A stretch of DNA of 64,000 nucleotides. Source: Hylemonella sp. Its GTDB lineage: Bacteria; Pseudomonadota; Gammaproteobacteria; Burkholderiales; Burkholderiaceae_C. The notes under the pieces were generated by a model that was not told the origin of the DNA, ran no database searches, and was given only the letters and a program-made list of their open reading frames with translations. Made by a program: the position numbers and the translations under genes. The stretch lies in contig NZ_JAPZSV010000002.1 of NCBI RefSeq assembly GCF_027532185.1, positions 310,001 to 374,000 of the forward strand, given 5' to 3'. The first letter of the stretch is position 1. Each line of letters starts with the position of its first letter. This document shows positions 48,683 to 59,646 of this stretch, in pieces.

Positions 48683-50629
48683 TCAGTGCTCCACCTTGAG
48701 CTGGACGAAGACCTGGCGGACGACGCGGAAACTCGGCATGAAGTCGCGGTACGCAGGGCTCAGGCTCTGGCCCACCAGGGCCAGCTGGGCCCGGCTCCCG
48801 CCGATCTGCAGGGACTTTGCGACACGCGCGTCGGTCCGGTAGTAGGCCGGTTGAAATCCATTGGAGTCACCGGGCAGACGCGTGGCGTCCGCCTCGTGCT
48901 GGCTCAGGCTCGTCTCCCATCCGCGCGGCAGTTGCTGCATCCACAGCAGCGTGTGGCTGCCATAGCGTCCCACGAGCACGCCTCCGTAGGACTGTCCGCT
49001 GGAGTAGCGCGAGCTGGCATAAACGAAACGGCCCCCCTGCCAGGGGCGCCAGTTGAGCTGGGTCTCATAGCCACGGATGCGGAAGCTTTCGTCGTTCACG
49101 TAATCTTTGACGGTGTTTTCCAGGGTCCCGCTGCCCGCCTGGGTGAACGCGGCCGTCTCGGCAATCAGGCCCTTGACCCGTTCGTCGAAAACCCGCAAGT
49201 CGAGGGTGACATCCCGCGCGGGGGTCTCGAAAAGATAGCCGAACTCGCGCGCTTCCACCCTTTCCGACAGGACGTTGCCCGTCGAGACATAGGTCGAATC
49301 GAGCAGCACACCGCCGTCGAAGTAACGCACGTTGGCGTACTTCTCATAAATGCTGGGCGGCCGGAAGGCTCGGGAGTAGCCGGCACGAAGGGTATGCCCC
49401 TCGGCGGCATTCCAATTGAGCATCACCCGTGGCGATGCGTTTCCACCTCCCAGATCACTTCTCTCCAGCAGCGCCCCCGCGTTGAGCAGCAAGGCAGGCC
49501 GCAGACGCCATTCGACGTTGGAAAACAGACGTGTGAAATCCGTGGAAAAGGACGCGTCCGTGTTGTACAGCGGACGCGATCGCACAACCTCCCGCCGCAG
49601 CTCGGCGCCCCAGACATAGCGCAGATTGCTGTCGACCCGGACCGTGTGCTGTGCACTCAGATTCGAATTGCCGGCCCGGCCTCCGAAGTCCACCGTGATG
49701 CGAGGAACGCCCGGGGAAATGTAGGGAAAGTTGTCTCTCACCGCTTCTTCGGTGTGGGACGCCTGGACCACCAGATCCTGGTCCGCATCGAGATTGCGGC
49801 GCCAGTCCAGCTGCGCGTACGAGGTCTCGATGCGCCGGGTCCGGACATAGTTGTCGGCTTTGTCCGCAAAGCCGACGCCGGCGTCGATCAGACTCTGCCC
49901 TGTGCGCAACTCCAGCAAGTCCCGTGGGCCGTTCCGTACGTCTGCACGCAAATTGACCCGCTGGACCCGGCTTGAACCGCTGGTGCCTTGGAGGCCGTCG
50001 TCATTCCGACCGTCAGCGCTGATCCGGAATCGGGCCCGGTCGTCGCCCCAGCCCACCCGAACCCCCTGGTCCGCGACGCCGTTCTCGCCCCGGGCAAGCT
50101 GTACCGCCGTGCCCTGAGTGTCGGTCAAGTCGCGCGTGACGATGTTGATGCTGCCCAGAAAGGCCCGCGCGCCGTAGGCGGCGGAATTGGAACCGCGGTA
50201 GACCTCGATGCGCTCGATGTCTTCCAGTGCCACCGTCTGCAGGCCCGGCCCGGTACTGCCCCGCAGATAGGTGGAATAGACCGAACGACCATCCACCATG
50301 ACCTGGATATGGTTGGAGTAATCGCTGAGCGTGGTGTGGTAGCTGCCCTGGGGCGTGTTGCTCTCGAAGGAGTTGGTCACGCGGAACCCCGGCACCAGCC
50401 GCAGCAGATCGGCCACGTCGCGCGCGCCGCTCATGCGGATCATCTGCCGGTCGATGATGGTCACCGCGCCGGGCGTCTCGTCCAGCCGCTGCGGCAGGCG
50501 TGACACCGACAGCACCACCGGGACATCGTCGAGGTAGTCCTTTTCGCTCACGGCGGCGGACTGCGCGCCGGCCAAGGTACTCAGGCCGTACAGCAGCAAC
50601 AGAACAGAGGGTTGGCGACAAGATTTCAT
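48683..50629 (-). CDS. TonB-dependent outer-membrane receptor
   Basis: A 648-residue receptor: signal peptide (MKSCRQPSVLLLLYGLSTLA), TonB-box region (DDVPVVLSVSRLPQRLDETP), plug domain (MSGARDVADLLRLVPGFRVT, IERIEVYRGSNSAAYGARAF) and a 22-strand barrel. It is short for a siderophore receptor and nearer BtuB or colicin-receptor size. The C-terminus is QLKVEH rather than an aromatic residue. The ligand is unknown. It heads the operon with the binding protein and hybrid kinase. Confidence 0.9.
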   Translation of the reverse strand: MKSCRQPSVLLLLYGLSTLAGAQSAAVSEKDYLDDVPVVLSVSRLPQRLDETPGAVTIIDRQMIRMSGARDVADLLRLVPGFRVTNSFESNTPQGSYHTTLSDYSNHIQVMVDGRSVYSTYLRGSTGPGLQTVALEDIERIEVYRGSNSAAYGARAFLGSINIVTRDLTDTQGTAVQLARGENGVADQGVRVGWGDDRARFRISADGRNDDGLQGTSGSSRVQRVNLRADVRNGPRDLLELRTGQSLIDAGVGFADKADNYVRTRRIETSYAQLDWRRNLDADQDLVVQASHTEEAVRDNFPYISPGVPRITVDFGGRAGNSNLSAQHTVRVDSNLRYVWGAELRREVVRSRPLYNTDASFSTDFTRLFSNVEWRLRPALLLNAGALLERSDLGGGNASPRVMLNWNAAEGHTLRAGYSRAFRPPSIYEKYANVRYFDGGVLLDSTYVSTGNVLSERVEAREFGYLFETPARDVTLDLRVFDERVKGLIAETAAFTQAGSGTLENTVKDYVNDESFRIRGYETQLNWRPWQGGRFVYASSRYSSGQSYGGVLVGRYGSHTLLWMQQLPRGWETSLSQHEADATRLPGDSNGFQPAYYRTDARVAKSLQIGGSRAQLALVGQSLSPAYRDFMPSFRVVRQVFVQLKVEH

Positions 50630-50789
50630 GGTCAGGATTCCAGGGGATGCTTGCTTTTCTTGTTCCCTGCCCTGATTCTGCCCTGCCCGGCTCGGCCTGA
50701 TCCTCAGGGAAGACCGCCATCCGTGGCCCTGTCGCGCGTTTTGAACACCCCCGGCATCAGGGGCTTGCCGGCTGGGCCACAATAAGGCC

Positions 50790-51941
50790 ATGTCCGAACG
50801 TGTCATCCCCCTCGTCGACCAGCGTATCCCCACGCTGCAGGCACCGGCCGCGGCCTTCGACCCGGCCACCCGCATCGCCGCCACGGGCCTGCTCGCCGAC
50901 CGCCTGGGCCGCCCGCTGCGCGACCTGCGCATCAGCGTCACCGACCGCTGCAACTTCCGCTGCAGCTACTGCATGCCCAAGGAAATCTTCGACAAGGACT
51001 ACGCCTACCTGCCGCACAGCGCCTTGCTGAGCTTCGAGGAGATCACGCGCGTGGCCCGTCTCTTTGCCGCCCACGGCGTACGCAAGCTGCGCCTGACCGG
51101 CGGCGAGCCCTTGCTGCGCAAGAACATCGAAATCCTGATCGAGCAGCTCGCCGCGCTGCGCACCGTGGACGGCGAGCCACTGGACCTGACGCTCACCACC
51201 AACGGCTCCCTGCTCGCCCGCAAGGCCCGTGCGCTCAAGGACGCCGGCCTGCAGCGTGTGACCGTGAGCCTGGACGGCCTGGACGACGCCGTCTTTCGCC
51301 GCATGAACGACGTGGACTTCCCCGTGCAGGACGTGCTCGAAGGCATCCAGGCCGCCAGGGACGCGGGGCTGGGACCCATCAAGATCAATATGGTGGTCAA
51401 GCGCGGCACCAACGAGCATGAAATCCTGCCCATGGCGCGCCACTTCCGCGGCACGGGCATGGTGCTGCGCTTCATCGAGTACATGGACGTGGGCGCCACC
51501 AATGGCTGGCGCATGGACGAGGTGCTGCCCTCGGCCGAGGTCGTCAAGAAGATCCACGCCGAGCTGCCCCTGGTGCAGCTGGGCGCCAGCGCCCCGGGCG
51601 AAACCGCCGAGCGCTGGGGCTATGCCGGCCCCGATGGCCGGCACGATCCGGCGCTGGGCGAGATCGGCGTGATCAGCAGCGTCACGCATGCCTTCTGCGG
51701 CGACTGCAATCGCGCGCGTCTGTCCACCGAAGGGCGGCTCTACCTCTGCCTCTTCGCCACCCAGGGCCACGACCTGCGCAGCCTCATCCGCGGCGGCGCC
51801 AGCGATGCCGACATCGAATCGGCCATCGGCCACATCTGGGGCGCGCGCGACGACCGCTATTCTGAGTTGCGCAGTCTGCAGCCCCCCGAACTCGGCAGCC
51901 CCCCGCAGCGCCGCGTCGAAATGAGCTACATCGGCGGTTGA
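50790..51941 (+). CDS. moaA: GTP 3',8-cyclase (molybdenum cofactor synthesis)
   Basis: A radical SAM enzyme for the first step of molybdopterin synthesis. It has 383 residues. The N-terminal cluster CNFRCSYC is preceded by [11 protein letters not shown]; the C-terminal cluster region contains [20 protein letters not shown]; and the chain ends MSYIGG with the required Gly-Gly. It has an N-terminal extension of about 40 residues compared with E. coli. It is divergent from the TonB receptor gene. Confidence 0.96.
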   Translation: MSERVIPLVDQRIPTLQAPAAAFDPATRIAATGLLADRLGRPLRDLRISVTDRCNFRCSYCMPKEIFDKDYAYLPHSALLSFEEITRVARLFAAHGVRKLRLTGGEPLLRKNIEILIEQLAALRTVDGEPLDLTLTTNGSLLARKARALKDAGLQRVTVSLDGLDDAVFRRMNDVDFPVQDVLEGIQAARDAGLGPIKINMVVKRGTNEHEILPMARHFRGTGMVLRFIEYMDVGATNGWRMDEVLPSAEVVKKIHAELPLVQLGASAPGETAERWGYAGPDGRHDPALGEIGVISSVTHAFCGDCNRARLSTEGRLYLCLFATQGHDLRSLIRGGASDADIESAIGHIWGARDDRYSELRSLQPPELGSPPQRRVEMSYIGG

Positions 51942-51951
51942 ACATGGCACA

Positions 51952-52042
51952 CCCCCAGGCTGCGCGCACTGCGTGTCGCTACGCCCCCCCCTTGCAGGGG
52001 GCGACGCCAGCGGCCCGGCGAAGCCGGTTCCGCGGCGTCCCT
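51952..52042. repeat. GC-rich intergenic repeat of the Comamonadaceae type
   Basis: The moaA-mobA gap holds a stretch starting CCCCCAGGCTGCGCGCACTG, with a C-run/G-run hairpin around TTGCAGGGGGCG, then CCGGC-GAA-GCCGG and GGTTCCGCGGCG. I recall near-identical intergenic elements in many Comamonadaceae genomes. This is recollection, not a search. Confidence 0.6.
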
Positions 52043-52094
52043 CGGATTGCTTCACATCTGTTGCAACAGTCAGCACTGTCTACGAAAACTTCAA

Positions 52095-52718
52095 ATGATC
52101 GACTCTTCTGAAATCACCGGCCTCATCCTCGCCGGCGGCCGTGGCAGCCGCATGGGCGGCGTGGACAAGGGCCTGCAGAACTTCAACGGCATGCCCCTGG
52201 CCCTGCACACGCTGATGCGCCTGCAGCTGCAGGTCGGCACGGTCATGATCAACGCCAACCGCAATCTGTCGGCTTATGAGTCTTTCGGCGCCGAGGTCTG
52301 GCCCGACGTGCTGGCCGACTACGCCGGGCCGCTGGCCGGCTTCCTGACCGGGCTCGAGCGCTGCGAAACGCCCTACATGGTCACCGTGCCCTGCGACACC
52401 CCGCGCTTCCCATTGGACCTCGTGGCACGCCTGGCGGTCGCGCTGGAACGCGAAGATGCCGAGATCGCCATGGCAGCCGGCCCCGAACGCGACGACCAGG
52501 GCCAGGTCTTGGTACGCACCCAGCCCGTGTTCTGTCTGCTCAAGGTGGACCTGCTGGAAAGCCTGACCCGCTTCACGCAAGGCAGCGGTCGCAAGATCGA
52601 CACCTGGACGGCGCAGCACCGGACCGTGGTCGTGCCCTTCGACGAGGCCGGCGATGATCCGCTGGCTTTCGCAAATGCCAACACCCTGGCCGAACTCAAG
52701 CAACTTGAAGACTCCTGA
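52095..52718 (+). CDS. mobA: Molybdenum cofactor guanylyltransferase
   Basis: Links GMP to Mo-molybdopterin to make the MGD form. It has 207 residues with the nucleotide-binding motif [20 protein letters not shown], the metal site [10 protein letters not shown] and [10 protein letters not shown] near the end. The ATG at 52095 is chosen because the motif normally begins within the first 15 residues. The moeA gene follows 4 bases after the stop. Confidence 0.94.
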   Translation: MIDSSEITGLILAGGRGSRMGGVDKGLQNFNGMPLALHTLMRLQLQVGTVMINANRNLSAYESFGAEVWPDVLADYAGPLAGFLTGLERCETPYMVTVPCDTPRFPLDLVARLAVALEREDAEIAMAAGPERDDQGQVLVRTQPVFCLLKVDLLESLTRFTQGSGRKIDTWTAQHRTVVVPFDEAGDDPLAFANANTLAELKQLEDS

Positions 52719-52722
52719 GGGC

Positions 52723-54000
<1,278 letters not shown>

Positions 54001-56511
54001 TCAGCGACGCGTCGGGGCCAGGCGTCGCGCCGTCAGCCGGATCACTTCGAACCACAGCAGACAGAGCCCGGCCGCCAGCATCGCCACGCCCAGCACACCC
54101 GGTTCAAGCGGCGCCATGCGCAGCACGGCCGCCAACGGCGGCAGGTAGAGCGCCAGGGCCAGCAGAACCAGCGTGAAGGCCATCACCCCCCAGAGCATGC
54201 GGTTGCGCACGCGCAGCGAGGCCAGCAAGCCGCGGGCCCCCGCCCGGTTGGACAGGATCAGCGCCAGATTGCCCAGGACCAGCGCGCTGAAGGCCAGTGA
54301 CCGCGCTTGGGTCTCATCCAGCTGTTGCGTCCCCCAGAGATACACCCCCAGCACCGCCGCCAGCACCCCCAGGCCCTGCAGCACCGCCTGCACCAGCGCG
54401 CTACCGGAGAACAGGGGCATGGCCGGATCGCGTGGCGGCTGGCGCATCACGTCCTCGTCGGCGGGCTCGCTCTCAAACACCATGGCGCAGGCCGGATCGA
54501 TGGCCAGTTCCAGCAGGGCGATGTGCATGGGAAAGAGCACGATGGGCCAGCCCAGCAGCAGTGGCAACAGGGCCATGCCGGCGATCGGCACGTGGACGGC
54601 CAGGATGTAGCTCATGGACTTGCGCAGGTTGCCGAAGATGCGACGGCCCTGGCGCACGGCACGCACGATGGAGGCAAAGTTGTCATCCACCAGCACGATG
54701 GCCGCCGCCTCGCGTGCCACATCGGTACCACGCCCGCCCATGGCCACGCCCACATGCGCGGCCTTCAGGGCGGGGGCATCGTTGACGCCGTCACCCGTCA
54801 TGGCCACCACCGCCCCGTCAGCCTGAAGCGCCTGCACGATGCGCAGCTTCTGCGTGGGCGCGATCCGGGCGCAGATGCTCGCTTTCTGCAGGCGCTGCTG
54901 CAGCTCGGCATCCGACAGGCGGTCCAGTTCGTCGCCGAGCAGGACCGTACCGTCCGCCAGGCCAGCCTGGCGCGCAATGGCCTTCGCGGTCACCGGATAG
55001 TCGCCAGTGATCATCACCACGCGGATGCCCGCCTCACGGCACTCGCGCACGGCCTGGGGAATCTCCTCGCGCAGCGGGTCCGCCAGGCCCAACAGTCCCA
55101 CAAACGCAAAGTCGAAGTCGTGCTCGCCGGCCGGCCACGGCGGACCGGGGTGCCGCGTCCGCGCCACGCCCAGCACACGCAGGCCCCGCGCGGCCATGGC
55201 ATCCGCGGCAGCGGCCACCGATGCGCGCTGCGGTGCATCGAGATGGCAGAGATCGACGATGGCTTCGGGTGAGCCCTTGGCCGCCACCACGTGGTCCCCA
55301 CGCGCGTCACCCTGCCAGACATGCGCCATCGCCCGCAGCTCGGGCGTGAGCGCGTATTCCTGTACCAACACCCAGTCACGGTGCAGATGCTCGGTCTGCG
55401 CCAGGAACTGCTGACCCAGGGCGTGAAAGGCCTGCTCCATGGGATCGTAGGGATCGGGGCGGCTGGCCAGGATGGCGTACTCCACGAGCGCATGGAAGCC
55501 CTCCGGCAACTCGCTGCGCAAGGCGTCGTCGAGGAACAGCTCGGCGCCCCCTGCAGAGAGGCTCGCCACCCGCATGCGGTTCTGCGTCAGCGTGCCCGTC
55601 TTGTCCACGCACAGCACCGAGGTCGCACCCAAGGTCTCGATGGCGGCGATGCGACGGGTCAGGACCTGCTGATGCGACAGTCGCCACGCCCCCAGGGCCG
55701 GCAGCACGGTCAGCACCACGGTGAATTCCTCCGGCATCATCGCAATGGCCAGGGCTATGCCGGCCAGCAGGGCCTGCAGCCAATCGCCGCGCATCAGGCC
55801 TTGCAGCAACACCAGCAGCACGCACAGGCCCAGCCCCAGCCAGGCCAGCCGGTGAACCAGGGTCCGGGTCTGGCGCCGCAGCGGCGACTCCTCGGCCCGC
55901 ACCGTCTGCAGGGCCCGGCCGATCTGCCCCATCTGGCTGCGTGGCCCGGTGGCGCTCACCCGCGCCAGACCCTGCCCCTGCACCACCAGCGTACCGGCGT
56001 GCAGCGCCGACGCCCCGCCTGCGCTCTTGCTGACCGGCACCGACTCACCGGTGAGCAGGGACTCGTCCACCTGGAGTTCGCCGGGCGAGAAGAGTTCGGC
56101 ATCGGCGGCGATGCGATCTCCCTCGGCCAGCAGGATGAGATCGCCGCGCACCAGCTCGCGGCCGGCCACGGTCTGCGCCTGACCGTCGCGGACGACCCGC
56201 GCACGCGGGCTGGACAGGTCCCGCAAGGCCTGGATCGCCCGCTCGGTCTTGCCTTCCTGGTACAGCGTGAGCCCGATCACCACGCACACCATCAGGGCCA
56301 GGCTCAGGCTCTCCTGCAATTCGCCCAGCAGCAGATAAAGACCGGCCGCGGCGAGCAGCAAGGAGAACATGGGATCGCGCACGGTCTCGCGCACGATGTG
56401 CAGCCAGCTACGGCCGCCATCGCCCGGCAGGGCGTTGGGGCCATCCTCGGCCAGTCGCCGGGCAGCTTCTGCAGCGCACAGGCCGGGATCATCGGGGGTC
56501 GACAGGCTCAT
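54001..56511 (-). CDS. Cation-transporting P-type ATPase (P2-like)
   Basis: An 836-residue inner-membrane pump: N-terminal cation ATPase domain, TGES actuator motif (LLTGESVPVSK), phosphorylation site DKTGTLTQNRM, MITGDYPVTAKAIA, TGDGVNDAPALKAAHVGVAM, and a C-terminal six-helix domain. In helix 4 the usual PEGLP reads MMPEEFTVVLTVLPALG, so the ion site differs from SERCA-type calcium pumps. The ion is not assigned; Ca or Mn is possible. There is no adjacent regulator. Confidence 0.88.
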   Translation of the reverse strand: MSLSTPDDPGLCAAEAARRLAEDGPNALPGDGGRSWLHIVRETVRDPMFSLLLAAAGLYLLLGELQESLSLALMVCVVIGLTLYQEGKTERAIQALRDLSSPRARVVRDGQAQTVAGRELVRGDLILLAEGDRIAADAELFSPGELQVDESLLTGESVPVSKSAGGASALHAGTLVVQGQGLARVSATGPRSQMGQIGRALQTVRAEESPLRRQTRTLVHRLAWLGLGLCVLLVLLQGLMRGDWLQALLAGIALAIAMMPEEFTVVLTVLPALGAWRLSHQQVLTRRIAAIETLGATSVLCVDKTGTLTQNRMRVASLSAGGAELFLDDALRSELPEGFHALVEYAILASRPDPYDPMEQAFHALGQQFLAQTEHLHRDWVLVQEYALTPELRAMAHVWQGDARGDHVVAAKGSPEAIVDLCHLDAPQRASVAAAADAMAARGLRVLGVARTRHPGPPWPAGEHDFDFAFVGLLGLADPLREEIPQAVRECREAGIRVVMITGDYPVTAKAIARQAGLADGTVLLGDELDRLSDAELQQRLQKASICARIAPTQKLRIVQALQADGAVVAMTGDGVNDAPALKAAHVGVAMGGRGTDVAREAAAIVLVDDNFASIVRAVRQGRRIFGNLRKSMSYILAVHVPIAGMALLPLLLGWPIVLFPMHIALLELAIDPACAMVFESEPADEDVMRQPPRDPAMPLFSGSALVQAVLQGLGVLAAVLGVYLWGTQQLDETQARSLAFSALVLGNLALILSNRAGARGLLASLRVRNRMLWGVMAFTLVLLALALYLPPLAAVLRMAPLEPGVLGVAMLAAGLCLLWFEVIRLTARRLAPTRR

Positions 56512-56544
56512 GTCGCCGATTGTGCGACATGGCCGTGACCCGGT

Positions 56545-59500
56545 TTACTTGGCGATCAACTCCGCGTCGTGCGCAGCCGCCTCATGGACCGCGCGCTTGT
56601 CGGCCCCGGGCGCGTGCCGGCGCGCCAGCAGGGTGTACATGGTCGGCACCACGAAGATGGTCAGCAGCGTGCCCAGCGTCATGCCGCCGACGATGACCCA
56701 GCCGATCTGCACGCGGCTTTCGGCACCGGCCCCCGTGGCCAGTGCCAGCGGCACGGCCCCCAGCACCATGGCACCGGTGGTCATGAGAATGGGTCGCAGG
56801 CGCTGCCCGGCTGCCTTGACCACGGCCTCCATCATGTCCATGCCCTGCTCACGCATCTGGTTGGCAAACTCCACGATCAGGATGCCGTGCTTGGTGATCA
56901 GGCCTACGAGCGTGATCAGGCCGATCTGCGAATACACATTGAGTGAACCGCCCGTCAATTTGAGCGCCAGCAGCGCACCGATCATGGACAGCGGCACGGA
57001 CAGCATGATCACAAAGGGGTCGACAAAGCTCTCGAACTGTGCCGCCAGCACCAGGAAGATGAACAGCAGCGCCAGGATGAAGACGATGGTCAGCGAGCCC
57101 TGCGAGTTGCGGAACTCGCGCGAGGTGCCGTTGAGGTCGGTGGTGTAGCCGGGCTGGAGCACGCGCTTGGCCACCTCGTCGAGGAAGTCCAGCGCCTCGC
57201 CCAGCGAATAGTCGGGTGCGAGGTTGGCCGTGATGGTCACGGCACGGCGCTGACTGAAGTGGTTGAGCTCGCGCGGCGCCACCGACTCCTTGACCGTGAC
57301 CAGGGAGGCCAGTGGGATCATGGCGTCGTTGCGGCCGCGCACGAAGATGCGCTCGATGTCATCGGGCGTGTCACGCCCCACCGACTGGGTCTGTACGATC
57401 ACGTCATACTGGTCGCCCTCGCGCTTGTAGCGCGTCACGAGCCGCCCACCCAGCATGGTCTCGATGGCGCGCGCCACCGCATCCACACCCACGCCCAGGT
57501 CGGCCGCCTTCTCGCGGTTGACGTCGATCTTGAGCTCAGGCTTGTTCAGGCGCAGGTCCACATCCGCACCCTGGATGCCCGGGTTCTTGGCGATCTCGTC
57601 AAGGAACTGGCGCGTGACCTGGTTCAGATCCTCGTAACTCTCGGACGTGAGGATCACGAAGTTGACCGGCCGCTCGCGAAAGCCCTGGCCCAGCGAGGGT
57701 GGCGTGATCGGGAAGGCGGAGACGCCGGGCAGCGCGCTGATGCGCGGCTGCATCTCACGCGCCATCTCCAGCGTGGTGCGCTTGCGCTCATCCCAGTCCA
57801 CAGCACGCAAGGTGACGTTGGCCTGGCTCACCGTCGGATTGCCCAGCACGACGAAGATTCGGTCGAACTCTGGATAGTCGTTGCCGATCTTCTCGATCGC
57901 GGTCGCATACTTGTCCGTGTAGTCCAGCGTGGAGCCATCCGGTGCGTTGATCACGTTGAGGACCACGCCGCGGTCCTCCAGTGGCGCGAGCTCGCTCTTC
58001 ATGCCAGGCAGGATGAGGGCAATGGCGGCCATCACGATTCCCATGCCCAGCAACACCACCCAGCGCATGGTCAGCACGCGGCGCAACAGGTTCTCATAGC
58101 CCGTGCTCAGCGCCGTCAGCCAGCGCTCCATGGTGCGGTCGAAGACGCCGGGCTTGGGGTTGTGCCGCAGCAGCTTGGCGCACATCATGGGCGAAAGCGT
58201 CAGCGCGATGAAACCCGAGACCACCACTGCGCCGGCCAGCGCCAGCGCGAACTCGACGAAGAGGCGACCCGTGCGCCCCGGCGTGAAGGCCAACGGCGCA
58301 TAGACCGCCGCCAGCGTGAGGGTCATGGCCACCACGGCAAAGCCCACTTCGCGTGCACCCTTGATGGCCGCGCTGAAAGGGTCCAGGCCTTCCTCGATGT
58401 GGCGGTAAATGTTCTCCAGCACCACGATGGCATCGTCCACCACGAGACCGATGGCCAGCACCAGCGCCAGCAGGGTCAAGGTGTTGATCGAGAAGCCGGC
58501 CAGGGCCATCAGTGCAAAGGCCCCCACCAGACTCACGGGGATGGTGACGATGGGGATGATGGAGGCGCGCAGCGTGCGCAGGAAGACGAAGATCACCAGC
58601 GCCACCAGCACCACGGCCTCGACGATGGTCTGGAACACGTTCTTGATCGAGCGGTCGATGAAGACCGAGTTGTCATTGGCCACGGTGATGCTCACCCCCG
58701 CCGGCAGATCGGCCTGCAACTTGGGCAGCATGGCGCGCACACCGGCGCTCAGTTCCAACGGGTTGGCCGTCGCCTGACGGATCACGCCAGTGGCAATCGC
58801 CGGGCGGCCGTTGAAGCGCACCGAGGTGCGCTCTTCGGCAGCACCCTCCTCGATGCGCGCCACGTCGCGCAGCTTGACGGGAAAGCCGTTGACCGTGCGG
58901 ATCACGATGTCGCCGAACTGCTGCGGCGTGCGCAGGTCGGTATTGGACGAGACGGAGAACTCGCGCTGGTTGCTCTCGATCCGGCCCGCCGGCACTTCCA
59001 GATTGCTGCGGCGCAGGGCGTCCTCGGCATCCTGGGTGGTGAGCTTGTAGGCGGCCAGCCGGTCCGGGTCCAGCCAGACGCGCATGGCGTACTTGCGTTC
59101 GCCGAAGATGCGCACGTCGGCCGCGCCTGTCACCGTCTGCAGGCGCGGCTTGACCAGGCGGTTGATCATCTCGTTGAGCTGCAGGGCGCTGTGCGTGTCG
59201 CTGGAGAAGGCCAGCCAGATCACGGGAAAGGCGTCGGCCTCGACCTTGGCGATCACCGGCTCATCGATGGTCTGCGGCAGCCGGTTGCGCACGCGCGACG
59301 TGCGGTCGCGCACCTCGGCCGCGGCCGCGTCGGCGTCCTTTTCCAGACGGAAGCGCACCGAGATCTGGGCCTGCTCGGCGCGCGAGATGGAGGTGATCAC
59401 GTCCACCGCGTCGATGCCGGCAATCGAATCCTCCAAGGGCTTGGCAATCTGCGACTCGACCACTTCAGCCGAAGCGCCGGCGTAGCGCACCGTGACCGTG

Positions 59501-59634
59501 ACCACGGGTTCGTCAATCTTGGGGTACTCACGCACCGGCAGCTGCAGAAAGCTGACCGCACCGATCAGCAGCACGAGCAGCGAGAGCACGGTGGCAAAGA
59601 CCGGGCGGCGGATCGCTATTTCAGGCAGTTGCAT
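56545..59634 (-). CDS. RND efflux pump permease (HAE1, AcrB/MexB-like)
   Basis: A proton-driven inner-membrane exporter of 1029 residues and 12 helices, starting MQLPEIAIRRPVFATVLSLL. The proton-relay Asp pair lies in GLVVDDAIVVLENIYRH, and helix 4 and 10 signatures (LALVLAIG, LITKHGILIVEFANQM) are present. It is translated just after its adaptor gene. No outer-membrane factor gene adjoins, so it must use one encoded elsewhere. Confidence 0.94.
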   Translation of the reverse strand: MQLPEIAIRRPVFATVLSLLVLLIGAVSFLQLPVREYPKIDEPVVTVTVRYAGASAEVVESQIAKPLEDSIAGIDAVDVITSISRAEQAQISVRFRLEKDADAAAAEVRDRTSRVRNRLPQTIDEPVIAKVEADAFPVIWLAFSSDTHSALQLNEMINRLVKPRLQTVTGAADVRIFGERKYAMRVWLDPDRLAAYKLTTQDAEDALRRSNLEVPAGRIESNQREFSVSSNTDLRTPQQFGDIVIRTVNGFPVKLRDVARIEEGAAEERTSVRFNGRPAIATGVIRQATANPLELSAGVRAMLPKLQADLPAGVSITVANDNSVFIDRSIKNVFQTIVEAVVLVALVIFVFLRTLRASIIPIVTIPVSLVGAFALMALAGFSINTLTLLALVLAIGLVVDDAIVVLENIYRHIEEGLDPFSAAIKGAREVGFAVVAMTLTLAAVYAPLAFTPGRTGRLFVEFALALAGAVVVSGFIALTLSPMMCAKLLRHNPKPGVFDRTMERWLTALSTGYENLLRRVLTMRWVVLLGMGIVMAAIALILPGMKSELAPLEDRGVVLNVINAPDGSTLDYTDKYATAIEKIGNDYPEFDRIFVVLGNPTVSQANVTLRAVDWDERKRTTLEMAREMQPRISALPGVSAFPITPPSLGQGFRERPVNFVILTSESYEDLNQVTRQFLDEIAKNPGIQGADVDLRLNKPELKIDVNREKAADLGVGVDAVARAIETMLGGRLVTRYKREGDQYDVIVQTQSVGRDTPDDIERIFVRGRNDAMIPLASLVTVKESVAPRELNHFSQRRAVTITANLAPDYSLGEALDFLDEVAKRVLQPGYTTDLNGTSREFRNSQGSLTIVFILALLFIFLVLAAQFESFVDPFVIMLSVPLSMIGALLALKLTGGSLNVYSQIGLITLVGLITKHGILIVEFANQMREQGMDMMEAVVKAAGQRLRPILMTTGAMVLGAVPLALATGAGAESRVQIGWVIVGGMTLGTLLTIFVVPTMYTLLARRHAPGADKRAVHEAAAHDAELIAK

Positions 59635-59646
59635 GCGGCCTCCGGA

